Positions 18,356 through 26,432 of a stretch of 64,000 nt of DNA are shown one piece after another. The position numbers and the translations under genes were made by a program. Origin of the DNA: Ferribacterium limneticum (GTDB lineage: Bacteria; Pseudomonadota; Gammaproteobacteria; Burkholderiales; Rhodocyclaceae); the NCBI RefSeq assembly GCF_020510565.1, contig NZ_CP075189.1, positions 1,096,001 through 1,160,000 on the forward strand. Reading direction: 5' to 3'. Every line of letters starts with the position of its first letter. Positions within the stretch are counted from its first letter, which is position 1. The notes under the pieces were generated by a model. That model worked only from the letters and a program-made list of their open reading frames with translations, was not told where the DNA came from and searched no databases.

Positions 18356-18841
18356 TTAAGCCGGGGTGCCGGAGCCCATCTGGCTCTGCAGGTAGTTGGG
18401 CAGGCCGACCAGTTCGATCAGTTTCATCTGCTTTTCGAGGAAGTAGGCGTGGTCCATTTCGGTGTCTTCGAGCTGGACGCCGAGCAGGTCACGGCTGACG
18501 AAATCCTGGGCCTTTTCGCAGGCAGCCATGGCTTTCTTGAGATCGCCCGCCACCTTGTATTCGACGGCGAGGTCGGATTTGAGCATTTCCGGCACGGTCT
18601 TGCCGATCTTCAGGGCATCGCGCTTGCTGAGGTCGGGCTTGCCTTCGAGGAAGAGAATGCGCTGGATCAGGGCGCGGGCATGCTGGCGCTCGTGATCGGA
18701 CTCGTGGATGGATTTCTCGGCTAGCTGGGTCAGTCCCATATCGGCATACATTTCGCCGTGGATCAGGTACTGATCGACCGCAGTCAGTTCGCCGGTCAGC
18801 AGTTCGTTCAGGATATCGATGATCTTCTTATCGCCCTTCAT
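18356..18841 (-). CDS. bfr: Bacterioferritin subunit, ferroxidase type lacking the heme methionine
   Basis: A 161-residue ferritin and the first gene of the pair. Ferroxidase residues Glu18, Glu51, His54 and the C-terminal E-x-x-H (TEMDHAYFLE) are intact, but residue 52 is Arg, so heme cannot be ligated as in Bfr homomers. It is complementary to the downstream subunit. The leader contains a GCCAGCCAGCC motif 32 nt before the start and a partial Fur-type site further upstream. Confidence 0.92.
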   Translation of the reverse strand: MKGDKKIIDILNELLTGELTAVDQYLIHGEMYADMGLTQLAEKSIHESDHERQHARALIQRILFLEGKPDLSKRDALKIGKTVPEMLKSDLAVEYKVAGDLKKAMAACEKAQDFVSRDLLGVQLEDTEMDHAYFLEKQMKLIELVGLPNYLQSQMGSGTPA

Positions 18842-18872
18842 GGCTTTTCTCCGTAAGGTTCGTTGGGTAGCG

Positions 18873-18900
18873 GGCTGGCTGGCGGGTCACAGCTGGCTTG
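18873..18900 (-). promoter_or_regulatory. Leader motif GCCAGCCAGCC before the bacterioferritin operon
   Basis: Sense strand reads AGCCAGC, 8 nt, GCCAGCCAGCC, ending 32 nt before the start codon. The same arrangement occurs before five other iron-related genes in the window. Confidence 0.5.
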
Positions 18901-18978
18901 CCCATGCCGCGATTTTAAGTTGGCTTGCCTGATATTAGAAGGAAGGTCGTGAAAAAAGTTCTTTAATTACAATCAACT

Positions 18979-18994
18979 AGGAACGGTTCTCATT
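18979..18994 (-). promoter_or_regulatory. Possible Fur-type site upstream of the bacterioferritin operon
   Basis: AGGAACGGTTCTCATT contains the right half of the perfect site at 53753-53767 (GTTCTCA) and a partial left half. It lies 138 bp before the operon. The 318 bp between this operon and nudC hold this site, the leader motif, repeat copy 5 and no gene. Confidence 0.45.
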
Positions 18995-19110
18995 CGCCTT
19001 GTCATGCACCGGAATGTGGCGGTTCCGCTTCGTGCAAATGGCATGAATTTTTCTCGCCAGACACGGAATGACCTGACGTCGCGTTGGTTACACCGGCGTG
19101 AAGGCTTGTC

Positions 19111-19146
19111 ACGGTCAACCGGAAAAAATGACCAAAAATGAAAAGT
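19111..19146 (+). repeat. Dispersed repeat, copy 5 (forward)
   Basis: ACGGTCAACCGGAAAAAATG, then ACCAAAAATGAAAAGT: the copy closest to the consensus. It ends 14 bp before the nudC stop codon. Confidence 0.9.
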
Positions 19147-19159
19147 CTGTGCGCCGGCT

Positions 19160-19924
19160 TCAGCGCTCGTGCAGCTCCGCTTCGATGAGTCGGCGGGAAA
19201 TGCTGATCGGCTCGGGCAGGATCGGCAGGGCATCGGGCGAAAACCACCCAGCTTCCTCGATCTCGTTAGGGTCCGGCCTGAGCGTGCCGCCGGCGTAGTC
19301 GGCGAAGAAGGCGACCATCAGCGAATTGGGGAAAGGCCAAGGCTGGCTGTGGAAATAGCGCAGATTGGCGATTTCGATGCCGACTTCCTCGCGTACTTCG
19401 CGGGCGGCGCATTCTTCGAGCGTTTCGCCCGGTTCGACAAAACCGGCCAGGGCACTGAAGACGCCCGGCTTGAAATGCGGGCTGCGGGCGAGTAACAGCC
19501 GCTCGCCATCGCGCACTAGCACCATGACGGCTGGGGAAATGCGTGGGTAGGCGAGCAGGCTGCAGACCGGGCACTGCATGGCCAGTTCCCCTTCTTTCAT
19601 GACGGTCGGCGTGCCGCACTTGCCGCAGAAACGGTGGTTGGCCTGCCAGTCGAGCAACTGCGTGGCGCGGCCGGCCAGGGCGAAGGTTTCGGCGCCGGAG
19701 ATCGAGAAAATGGCACGCAGCGGGGTGGCTTCGCTGCCGGGGATTTCTGGGAAGTGCGCGACATCGGCGGCGTGGCAGGGCAGGCCGTTCAAATTGCCAA
19801 CGTGCAGCACGTTGACCGGGTGGCCGAAGTCGGCGGCCAGCCCTGCCGGGAAGACCGATTCGGCCCCGCCGATGGTCAGCAGGCGATGCTCGCAGCGCAA
19901 AATCCAGTAGGCGGCTTGGTTCAT
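19160..19924 (-). CDS. nudC: NADH pyrophosphatase / NAD-RNA decapping hydrolase
   Basis: A 254-residue Nudix hydrolase. A zinc ribbon (CGKC and CPVC, about residues 99-121) is followed by the Nudix box GFVEPGETLEECAAREVREE and the NudC-specific SQPWPFPNS. NudC cleaves NADH and removes NAD caps from RNA. It is followed after 9 bp upstream by the holin-like membrane gene, probably in one unit. Confidence 0.93.
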   Translation of the reverse strand: MNQAAYWILRCEHRLLTIGGAESVFPAGLAADFGHPVNVLHVGNLNGLPCHAADVAHFPEIPGSEATPLRAIFSISGAETFALAGRATQLLDWQANHRFCGKCGTPTVMKEGELAMQCPVCSLLAYPRISPAVMVLVRDGERLLLARSPHFKPGVFSALAGFVEPGETLEECAAREVREEVGIEIANLRYFHSQPWPFPNSLMVAFFADYAGGTLRPDPNEIEEAGWFSPDALPILPEPISISRRLIEAELHER

Positions 19925-19933
19925 GGCGTTGGT

Positions 19934-20344
19934 TCAGGCAGAAATGGTCTGCGCTGACGGATTAGGTGGCAGGCGGTAGATCGTTGTTTCGGCATTCGGC
20001 GCCAGGGTGCCGAGGGCGATGCTCAGGATGGAAATGAACAGGCTGGCGAAAAAGGCCGTCCAGAAGCCGGAAATGGTGAAGCCGCTGACCACCTTGGCAA
20101 CGAGCATGAGCAGCAGGGCGTTGATGACCAGCACGAAAAAACCGAGGGTGAGCAGGGTCAACGGCAGGGTCAGAAAAACCAGCAGCGGGCGGAGCACGGC
20201 GTTGGCGAAACCGAGCAGCAATGCCGCGACGATCAGCGCCGAGGTGCTCGAAAAGCGGATGCCCTTGAAGACGAGGCTGGCGCCCCACAGTGACAGGGCG
20301 GTGATGGCCCATTGGATGAAAAATCCCGCCAGATTGTCGAACAT
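19934..20344 (-). CDS. Phage-holin-family 4-helix membrane protein (YvlD-like)
   Basis: A 136-residue inner-membrane protein of four helices with the family pattern GIRFSSTSALIVAALLLGFANAVLRP and a polar C-terminal tail. The family name is historical; in most bacteria it is a chromosomal protein without known function. It starts 9 bp before nudC begins. Confidence 0.85.
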   Translation of the reverse strand: MFDNLAGFFIQWAITALSLWGASLVFKGIRFSSTSALIVAALLLGFANAVLRPLLVFLTLPLTLLTLGFFVLVINALLLMLVAKVVSGFTISGFWTAFFASLFISILSIALGTLAPNAETTIYRLPPNPSAQTISA

Positions 20345-20419
20345 GTCTTTGCCTTTGTTGAAGTGGGTGCCGCCTGATCAGGCCGGTATGCCGGATTTTA
20401 CGGTTTGTGGCGGCTGGCG

Positions 20420-21496
20420 CTATTCCTGATCTGCCGGCCGTTTGATCTCGGCGCGCAAGTAAGGGGCGTTGGCACTCTGGAAGAACATCAGCGCGATGGC
20501 CTGCGGCGGGCCTTCCTTTTCCCAGGCGACGCGCTGGTAGCCGGGCATGATGCAGTCGTTGACGAAGGTTTCGCCGGGTTGCAGGGAGTTCAGCGAGTTG
20601 AAAAAGAGACGATCCGGGCCGACGAAATAGGCGATCGACGCGCGGGAACGGGGAATGGGCACCGGCGGGTCGATGCCGTCGGGGCGAAAGCTGACCTTGA
20701 ATTCACGCGGCTCGGCCGGGTCGGTGGCGGTGGTCGGCGAGAAATCGGCCTGCAGGCGCTGGCCGTTTTGCCGCCAGTACAGGCGCAGGACCGGCGTCGG
20801 CTCGCGGGCCGACCACATGAGGTGGAGGTTCTGGCCATCCCGGCAAAAAACGTCGCGCGTGCTGGTCGCGGTATCGGACCAGTTTTCGGCCACCTTGCGG
20901 TCGATTCGCTCGAGTTCGACGCCGGCAGGCGCGATGAGCGACTGGGTATGGATCAGGCCGACGGTTGGCAGATTGAAACGCTGTATCGGGCCGACGGCAT
21001 GGGGCAACGCGGTTGTCGGCGCCGCCTCGAAGGCGCTTTGGGTCAGGCCGCGCGAAGCATGGAAAATCGGCCCCTGGGCCAGCGTCGCCGCGCCAAAGGG
21101 GAGGAGCAGGATGAACAGGCCGCTGGCCGCCATGAACAGGCTTTCCCCCTTGCTGAAGGCCGGCCGCAGCAGACGGCCGCAGAGCACATGGCCGGCGAAC
21201 CAGACGAGCGGACCCAGGACGAGCAGGGCAAGATAGAAATAGGCCAGCGCCTCGGGGCCGGAAATCGCCATGCTCGGGATGACGACGATGCCCGCCGTGA
21301 CCGGCAGCAGAATGAACAGCGCGAGCAGGCGCAGCGCTCGCCAGCTACCGCCTTTGTCGCGCGCCGCGAAATGGCGGCGCTCAAGGAACAGGATCAGCCC
21401 GGCCGCCGCCAGCACGGCAACGCCGACGGCGCCCCAGGCCCATTGCTCGAACAGGGGGCGGTTGGCGATGCTTTTCAGGAGAAAGTCGATATCCAT
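20420..21496 (-). CDS. Membrane-anchored protein of unknown function
   Basis: About 358 residues. Four hydrophobic helices in the first 150 residues (WGAVGVAVLAAAGLILFL, LALFILLPVTAGIVVI, ALAYFYLALLVLGPLVWF, LFMAASGLFILLLPFG) are followed by a 210-residue domain predicted to face the periplasm, rich in beta structure, with Cys pairs (DVFCRDGQ and NDCIMPG). I recognise no family. ATG 21496 is taken because the hydrophobic region begins shortly after; the in-frame GTG 12 codons upstream lacks a ribosome site. Confidence 0.6.
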   Translation of the reverse strand: MDIDFLLKSIANRPLFEQWAWGAVGVAVLAAAGLILFLERRHFAARDKGGSWRALRLLALFILLPVTAGIVVIPSMAISGPEALAYFYLALLVLGPLVWFAGHVLCGRLLRPAFSKGESLFMAASGLFILLLPFGAATLAQGPIFHASRGLTQSAFEAAPTTALPHAVGPIQRFNLPTVGLIHTQSLIAPAGVELERIDRKVAENWSDTATSTRDVFCRDGQNLHLMWSAREPTPVLRLYWRQNGQRLQADFSPTTATDPAEPREFKVSFRPDGIDPPVPIPRSRASIAYFVGPDRLFFNSLNSLQPGETFVNDCIMPGYQRVAWEKEGPPQAIALMFFQSANAPYLRAEIKRPADQE

Positions 21497-21579
21497 GGCG
21501 AAACTTTTATCGGTGGCGGCAGGCGGGAACACATGCCGGCAGAGTATCGGGCCTGGGCTGCCGGGCGGTCAATCCGCCG

Positions 21580-22791
21580 CTAACTGTTCCTGCCGTGCAT
21601 GACGATACGCGAGACGAACCAGATGGCCACCAGATTGGCCGCGACAGCGACGTAGCCGACCAGCGAATAGCCGACGATGCGGCCGCTGGCGTCGAGCGAG
21701 GTGAGGAAGCCGGCCAGCGTGGTGGCCAGGCCCATGGCCAGCGACTGGACTGTGGCATTGAGCGACATGAAGGTGCCACGCAGCTTGGGCTGGGCCGACG
21801 AGGCGATGATCGCCATGGACGGGATCATGCGCCCCGAGATGAGCACGAAGAAGCTGGCCGAGATGATCAGCCAGACCCACAGCGGCAGCAGGCCGGCGTG
21901 GGTGAGGACCAGCGTCGGCACCATGGCGAGCAGGGCGACCAGCCGGTAGACCTCGACCTTGCCGTGCTTGTCGGCCCAGTGGCCGATCAGCCGGGCGCTG
22001 ATGAAGGTGGCCGAGCCGCCGACCAGATAGACGATGGGGATGTCGGTTTGGGCGATGCCGACGTTATTGACGGCATAGACCGTGATGTAGGGAATGATCG
22101 TGAAGCCGGAAAAGATGATCAGCGCCGAGAAGAACAGGGCGCGCCGGTGGTTGGCGTCGCCGAGCACGCTGAAGGTGGCCGAGAGGAGGTGGGCCCGCTT
22201 TTCCTCGCTGAGGTGGTGGCGCAACTCGGGCAGAAAGCGCAGGCCGATGGCGAGGAAAACGACGCACAGCCCGGCGATCAGCACGAAGGGGGCGCGCCAG
22301 CCGAAGTGATTGGCCAGCCACAGCGAGAGCGGCACGCCGGCGATGGTCGAAATCGAGAAGGCACTCGACACCACGCCGCTCGCCCGCCCTCGGCGTGAAA
22401 AGGGAATGGCGTCGGCGATCATCGTCTGGACCAGCGCCCCCATGATGCCGCCGAACACGCCGGCCATGCCGCGCGCCAGGATCAGCGTCGAATAGCCCGG
22501 CGCCAACCCGCAGGCCAGCGTTGCCAGGCCGAACAGCGTGAACACGATGAGCAACAGGCGTTTGCGCTCGAAAAGATCGACGAAAGTCGCCGCCAGAATC
22601 CCCGACACCGCCGCACTGAAACTGTACGACGCCACGAGCAGCCCGAACTCATGCGTGCCGATGCCGAAGGCCGCCATGAGGATGGGGCCGAGCGGCATCA
22701 TGATCATGAAATCGAGCACGTGGCTGAACTGGATGCCGGCCAGCGTCAGCAGGAAAAAGCGTTCGGTACGGGGCGAAAGCGTGGTGGACAT
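21580..22791 (-). CDS. Major facilitator superfamily transporter
   Basis: A 403-residue, 12-helix MFS protein. Motif A-like loops (DLFERKRLLL after helix 2; WADKHGKVEVYR after helix 8) and the GxxxGP-type helix 5 (SISTIAGVPLSLWLA) suggest a drug/proton antiporter of the DHA1 (AraJ/YdhP-like) branch. Substrate unknown. ATG 22791 is used; a GTG five codons earlier is possible. It stands alone. Confidence 0.88.
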   Translation of the reverse strand: MSTTLSPRTERFFLLTLAGIQFSHVLDFMIMMPLGPILMAAFGIGTHEFGLLVASYSFSAAVSGILAATFVDLFERKRLLLIVFTLFGLATLACGLAPGYSTLILARGMAGVFGGIMGALVQTMIADAIPFSRRGRASGVVSSAFSISTIAGVPLSLWLANHFGWRAPFVLIAGLCVVFLAIGLRFLPELRHHLSEEKRAHLLSATFSVLGDANHRRALFFSALIIFSGFTIIPYITVYAVNNVGIAQTDIPIVYLVGGSATFISARLIGHWADKHGKVEVYRLVALLAMVPTLVLTHAGLLPLWVWLIISASFFVLISGRMIPSMAIIASSAQPKLRGTFMSLNATVQSLAMGLATTLAGFLTSLDASGRIVGYSLVGYVAVAANLVAIWFVSRIVMHGRNS

Positions 22792-22926
22792 GGGGGCGGG
22801 AAACACGGCGTGGGCAGCAAGGATACGCTGCCCGGGGCGGCGGGCGATAGCTTCGACCGCGTTGCTGCTAATAATTCAAGGAAAGCGTATCGGGTAGCCC
22901 GCCACGCTGCCTGAACGTGTCTGCCG

Positions 22927-23391
22927 TTAGCTCGCCACAAACGTATCCGGCATCTGCAAGGCGATGACCTCGCCGCGTGCTGTCGCCACGCCGTCAGCGT
23001 AAACCGTGGCCTCGACGACGACCTTGCGGCCCTTGATTTCCTTCACCTTGCCGCGAATTTCGAGGACCGGGCCAAGCGGCGTCGGCTTGAGGTAACTGAC
23101 CTGCAGCGAGCCGGTGACGAAGCGCAAGGCCGGCAGGCTGTCCATGCTCCGGTTCTCGGCCTTGTACATCGCGGCGGCGGCCGTTCCCGTGCCGTGGCAG
23201 TCGATCAGTGAAGCGAGCAGGCCGCCGTAGACAAAACCGGGGATCGCCGTGTGTTCCGGGCGCGGCTGGAAATGGGTGACGGTTTCGTCGCCCTCCCAGA
23301 AGGTCTTGATCTGATGCCCGTGCTCGTTGTTGCGGCCGCAACCGTAGCAATGGGCGAGGTTCTCCGGGTAGTAATCCTGAAAGGCCTGCAT
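22927..23391 (-). CDS. PaaI-like hotdog-fold thioesterase
   Basis: A 154-residue hotdog protein. The helix GFVYGGLLASLIDCHGTGTA matches the PaaI/YbgC-like active-site helix (G-G-x-x-x-x-x-x-D/H), followed by strands ending VVVEATVYADGVATARGEV. An N-terminal CYGCGRNNEHG segment is typical of one PaaI subfamily. It probably hydrolyses acyl-CoA thioesters; the acyl group is unknown. Confidence 0.85.
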   Translation of the reverse strand: MQAFQDYYPENLAHCYGCGRNNEHGHQIKTFWEGDETVTHFQPRPEHTAIPGFVYGGLLASLIDCHGTGTAAAAMYKAENRSMDSLPALRFVTGSLQVSYLKPTPLGPVLEIRGKVKEIKGRKVVVEATVYADGVATARGEVIALQMPDTFVAS

Positions 23392-23633
23392 GCTGTCTCC
23401 TCGTTATTGGCAAAACGGCATCGTAGGCGAGGCGGTGCTCAGCGGCCACTGTTCAGTCAGACAGATGGCGTGCAAATTCGGCCACTAAAGGCGCCGGAGC
23501 GGAGTCTTGCTGTGATGACCACCGAATCACATCGGTGTCGACCATGCGAAGAAATCAACTTGACCGAGCCAGGTCGAACGGCAACTTGGTGCCCTAAGCG
23601 GAAGTAGCCGGACGGTGAAAGCGGACGCTCAGA

Positions 23634-23689
23634 AACGGTTGAATTAAGCCACGCAGCGGAGCGGCGTCGGCATGAATGAGTTGTTAGGC
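23634..23689 (-). other. attC-like integron recombination site
   Basis: On the minus strand the site opens with GCCTAAC (R'' box, 23689-23683), continues with CATTCATGCCGACGCC, a GC-rich dyad and GCGTGGCTTAATTCAACCGTT, the same order as integron 59-base elements. The closing GTTRRRY box is degenerate (GTTTCTG). The remainder of the 355-bp gap (23392-23633) holds no gene that I can support. Confidence 0.7.
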
Positions 23690-23746
23690 GCGGCCGCCGC
23701 CAGCGACCTTATAAGGCCTGAGTTTAAGCCTGCCCTCAGCGACATC

Positions 23747-24382
23747 CTACGCCAACTCCTTCGCAATTTGTTCCGCTTTGGCCTCTAGCTGAGTTCCCAT
23801 ATTCGCCAAGTACTGGGCATGTCCTTCAAGCTTCTTCGTCTCTTCAAGAAGGTTGGAAATTGGCATGACTCCGTATTGCATGTTTGCGTCATCATCTTCC
23901 TCAAATTTGATCGCTCCCTTTGGCAATTTCTGTTTGTCCAAGCTCGCTGTGAAGAAGATATAGGCGTCGTGACCAGGTACTCTGCGGCCCGCCCAGTGCG
24001 CGAACATATGACGCAATTGACGATGCTGCACGAAGATCTCTGCGGCCTTCCGAATTCCCTCAGCAAGCTCTAGATTCCAGACGCAGCTGTCAGCGCAAGC
24101 CATAAGATGATCTAGTGCGTCCTTGTCGTTGAGTTTAAGCGCAAATGTTGTTGGATTTCCCTGCCTGATATGAGTAAGGCAATTGATCACCTGCCGCGCC
24201 TCAAGATCGGCGATGCAATAGGTTTGAACGAACCTCCCGATCAGTTCGTAGTCGTGGTGTTTAAGTGGATGCGTGTCATTTATGAGGTGACCAAGGGACA
24301 TCCTTGCCTTCAGTAGCTCGTCGATTTCACGGACGGCCGAAATCTGCTGTGGCGCATTGCGGGTCGTTCTGTGGCTCGTCAT
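23747..24382 (-). CDS. Cassette-borne helical protein with a HEPN-like R-x4-H motif
   Basis: A 211-residue, almost entirely helical protein of no named family that I know. The segment QLRHMFAHW fits the HEPN ribonuclease motif R-x4-H at the end of a helix, following a stretch of helices of HEPN length (about 25-130). The C-terminal 40 residues form an amphipathic helix (LEETKKLEGHAQYLANMG). ATG 24382 follows GGAGG closely, as is usual in cassettes. A defence or toxin role is inference from the motif and the cassette setting. Confidence 0.65.
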   Translation of the reverse strand: MTSHRTTRNAPQQISAVREIDELLKARMSLGHLINDTHPLKHHDYELIGRFVQTYCIADLEARQVINCLTHIRQGNPTTFALKLNDKDALDHLMACADSCVWNLELAEGIRKAAEIFVQHRQLRHMFAHWAGRRVPGHDAYIFFTASLDKQKLPKGAIKFEEDDDANMQYGVMPISNLLEETKKLEGHAQYLANMGTQLEAKAEQIAKELA

Positions 24383-24599
24383 GGTGCCTCCAAGCGCCTA
24401 ACAGCTATTCAACGGACCCACCGGTCCGCATATGCAATGATAGTACGAGCCGACGTAAAGTCGGAATGCCAACGGCAATTTTGCTCAGGCGAATTGCAGC
24501 TATGGAGCATTTTTTTGAAGGCCCGCTTCTGGCCGAACTCCGCCTTATAACGATTGTGGCTCGATGCCGAACTGGTCATGTTCCGCAGCGGGAGCGGAG

Positions 24600-24632
24600 T
24601 TTCATTTTTGGCGCATTTTTCCGGTTGACCGT
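24600..24632 (-). repeat. Dispersed repeat, copy 6 (reverse)
   Basis: TTTCATTTTTGGCGCA, then TTTTTCCGGTTGACCGT, ending 18 bp before the cowN stop codon. The 268 bp between the cassette and cowN contain no other feature that I can support. Confidence 0.9.
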
Positions 24633-24650
24633 GGAATCCGCAGAAAACGC

Positions 24651-24947
24651 CTAGCAGCACTCTTCCTCGATCTGCAGCAACAGGCCAAGGGCCTCGCTGT
24701 CGTTCCAGTGTTCAAAAAAATCGCGAAACTGGTTGATGTTGGAGTGGATCAGAAAAAGATCGTCAGGTTTGGTGACCGCGTTGCCGGCGCGCTTTTTGGC
24801 GAAGTATTCCCAGAAGGCGTTGCTGCGGCCCGGGATGGCCAGTTGCCGGTCGAGGTATTCCATGAGCCGGCGGGCATTGCCGGCGCAATCGATGTCCTGG
24901 AAGCTGACGTAGCGGTCGGTCTTGCGGCAAGCGCATTGTTGAGACAT
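24651..24947 (-). CDS. cowN: CowN, protector of nitrogenase against carbon monoxide
   Basis: A 98-residue protein with the CowN landmarks DRYVSFQDIDCAGNARRLM, NAFWEYFAKK, DDLFLIHSNINQFRDFFE and the end EEECC. CowN keeps nitrogenase working when CO is present. ATG 24947 has an AGGGAG site; the longer frame would add ten residues without a site. It lies downstream of a CooA-like regulator gene on the same strand with 93 bp between them. No nif genes are in the window. Confidence 0.9.
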   Translation of the reverse strand: MSQQCACRKTDRYVSFQDIDCAGNARRLMEYLDRQLAIPGRSNAFWEYFAKKRAGNAVTKPDDLFLIHSNINQFRDFFEHWNDSEALGLLLQIEEECC

Positions 24948-24960
24948 GGCGTTCTCCCTG

Positions 24961-25020
24961 AAAGTTGTCGGGAGCAACTTTAGCCGGCCGGGCGGCTGGC
25001 TGTCCGTCGGCTGGCCGACG
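24961..25020 (-). promoter_or_regulatory. Dyads in the cowN upstream region (candidate regulator sites)
   Basis: Two inverted repeats: CGTCGG-CTGG-CCGACG (25005-25020), which contains GTC-N8-GAC as in CooA sites (TGTCA-N6-TGACA type), and AAAGTTG-N7-CAACTTT (24961-24981) just before the cowN ribosome site. The first is 58 bp upstream of the start codon. The region also carries two GGCTGGC units. Confidence 0.5.
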
Positions 25021-25040
25021 TTTTGGTTCAGGGCAGGACT

Positions 25041-25709
25041 TTATGGCAAAGGCGAGCAGCGCGCCTTGAGGGCGTCGAGCGACGGGACGAGCAGGCTGCG
25101 CCGGCTTTGGCGGAGCAGTACGCCTTCGCGTTCCCACTGGTTGATCAGCGAGGAAATGCTTTGCCGTGTGGTGCCGAGCAGGCTGGCGATGTCCTGCATG
25201 CTGAAATCGAGCGGCACGAGCCAGCCGTGCTCCTGGCGCAGGCCGCGCCGTTCGGCCAGCTGGCAGAGAAAGCGGGCGAGCCGGGCCGGCACTTCGCGAA
25301 AGGCGAGGTCTTCGATGAGGCAGACCGCGTTGCTCAGCAGGCGGCCCATGACGCGCATCATGACCGGCGTTACCGACGGGTCGGTGGCCAGCTTGCGGGC
25401 GAAAGTCGGTGTGTCGATGAGCCAGATGCTGGTCGGCACGACGGCTTCGACATAGGTCGGGGTGTGCGTCGTGTAGATGTCGCCGGCTTCGAGAAAACTC
25501 AGGTTGAGCTCGCGGTTGTCGCCAGCCAGATAAACGCGTAAACGGCCGGATTGCACCATGAGCACCTGATTGTGCGGGCTGTCAGGTGTCGACAGCAGAT
25601 AGCCTTTGGGCACGTCGCGCAGCGTGAAGCCGTCGAGCAGTGCCCCCTGCGCAATGGTCGCGAGATCGGGTTTGGCAAGATGGGCGTGAGCATGCATTGG
25701 AAGCTTCAT
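25041..25709 (-). CDS. CooA-like Crp/Fnr-family regulator (candidate CO/heme sensor)
   Basis: A 222-residue Crp-family protein. The effector domain follows CooA of Rhodospirillum: GRLRVYLAGDNRELNLSFLE, then GDIYTTHTPTYVEA, where His82 aligns with the heme ligand His77 of CooA, while Thr80 replaces its redox-switch Cys75. The N-terminus is His-rich (MHAHAH) and could supply the second ligand that Pro2 gives in CooA. The DNA-binding helix is SLLGTTRQSISSLINQ. Position next to cowN fits CO-responsive control of that gene. It could also be a DNR-like heme regulator. Confidence 0.8.
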   Translation of the reverse strand: MKLPMHAHAHLAKPDLATIAQGALLDGFTLRDVPKGYLLSTPDSPHNQVLMVQSGRLRVYLAGDNRELNLSFLEAGDIYTTHTPTYVEAVVPTSIWLIDTPTFARKLATDPSVTPVMMRVMGRLLSNAVCLIEDLAFREVPARLARFLCQLAERRGLRQEHGWLVPLDFSMQDIASLLGTTRQSISSLINQWEREGVLLRQSRRSLLVPSLDALKARCSPLP

Positions 25710-25946
25710 GCAAGAGCAATGCCCAAATCCAGGTTATTGATTAAACGGGTTTTAATTTTCCGGTGCGGCCCAATTGCCGGGTTTGCGACAGGTCATGAAG
25801 GCAAGCCCGACAACGCCAAACAACGAATCGGCGAACCAAGCTGGATATCGGCACTCAAATGCCATGTAGCCGCCGCAGTAAAAAAGTCACCCCACATGCG
25901 ACGCCCATCTCCTGGCTACATAATTTTCCACGATGAGAGGCTTGCC

Positions 25947-26411
25947 ATGAACACATCCCCGAACCGCCGCCTGGCCATGCCGGGCATCCTCGCCGTCGCC
26001 GCCATTGCCCTGGCCACGTTTTCCCTGCCGGCCTTGGCCGACGACATTTCATTCAAACTTTCCGGCGCCATGGAAGTGCCGCCCGTCACCACCAAGGCCA
26101 GCGGTGAAGGCATGATCACCATCAAACCCGACATGAGCGTCAGCGGCAAGGTCATGACCAGCGGGCTGGCCGCCACCATGGCGCACATCCACATCGGCAA
26201 GGCCGGCGCCAACGGGCCGGTCGTCATCACCCTGAACAAGAGCGGGGACAACGGCTGGATGGTTCCCGAGGGCAGCAAGCTCAGTGCCGAGCAATATCAG
26301 GCCTACAAGGCCGGCGAGCTGTACGTCAATGTGCATAGCGCCGAATTCAAGCCGGGCGAGATTCGCGGCCAGTTGATGCCGCCGATGATGGCTCCGAAGT
26401 CCTCCTACTGA
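25947..26411 (+). CDS. CHRD-domain exported protein
   Basis: A 154-residue protein with a signal peptide (cleavage after LPALA) and one CHRD domain: FKLSGAMEVPPV, MAHIHIGKAGANGPVVITL and LYVNVHSAEFKPGEIRGQL are the family blocks. CHRD domains occur in chordin and in bacterial surface proteins; the histidines in AHIHIG may bind metal. ATG 25947 follows GAGAGG; the long upstream frame has no ribosome site. The function in bacteria is unknown. Confidence 0.88.
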   Translation: MNTSPNRRLAMPGILAVAAIALATFSLPALADDISFKLSGAMEVPPVTTKASGEGMITIKPDMSVSGKVMTSGLAATMAHIHIGKAGANGPVVITLNKSGDNGWMVPEGSKLSAEQYQAYKAGELYVNVHSAEFKPGEIRGQLMPPMMAPKSSY

Positions 26412-26432
26412 AAGCAGAGTGATCGAACGCCA

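Larger units (their letters stand above)
23634..24402 (-). mobile_element. Solitary integron-type gene cassette
   Basis: In minus-strand order: core GTTAGGC (24402-24396), 13 nt with a GGAGG ribosome site, a single promoterless gene, then the attC-like site. This is the layout of an integron cassette. No integrase gene and no second complete attC are seen, so it is an isolated cassette (SALIN-like). Its GC content is lower than its neighbours. Confidence 0.65.

Noticed and set aside
25005..25020. CGTCGG-CTGG-CCGACG as the terminator of the CooA-like gene
   Set aside because: No T-run follows on the minus strand; it is better explained as a possible operator.
24948..25040. A sigma-54 promoter before cowN
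   Set aside because: GG and GC pairs exist but not at the required 10-bp spacing.
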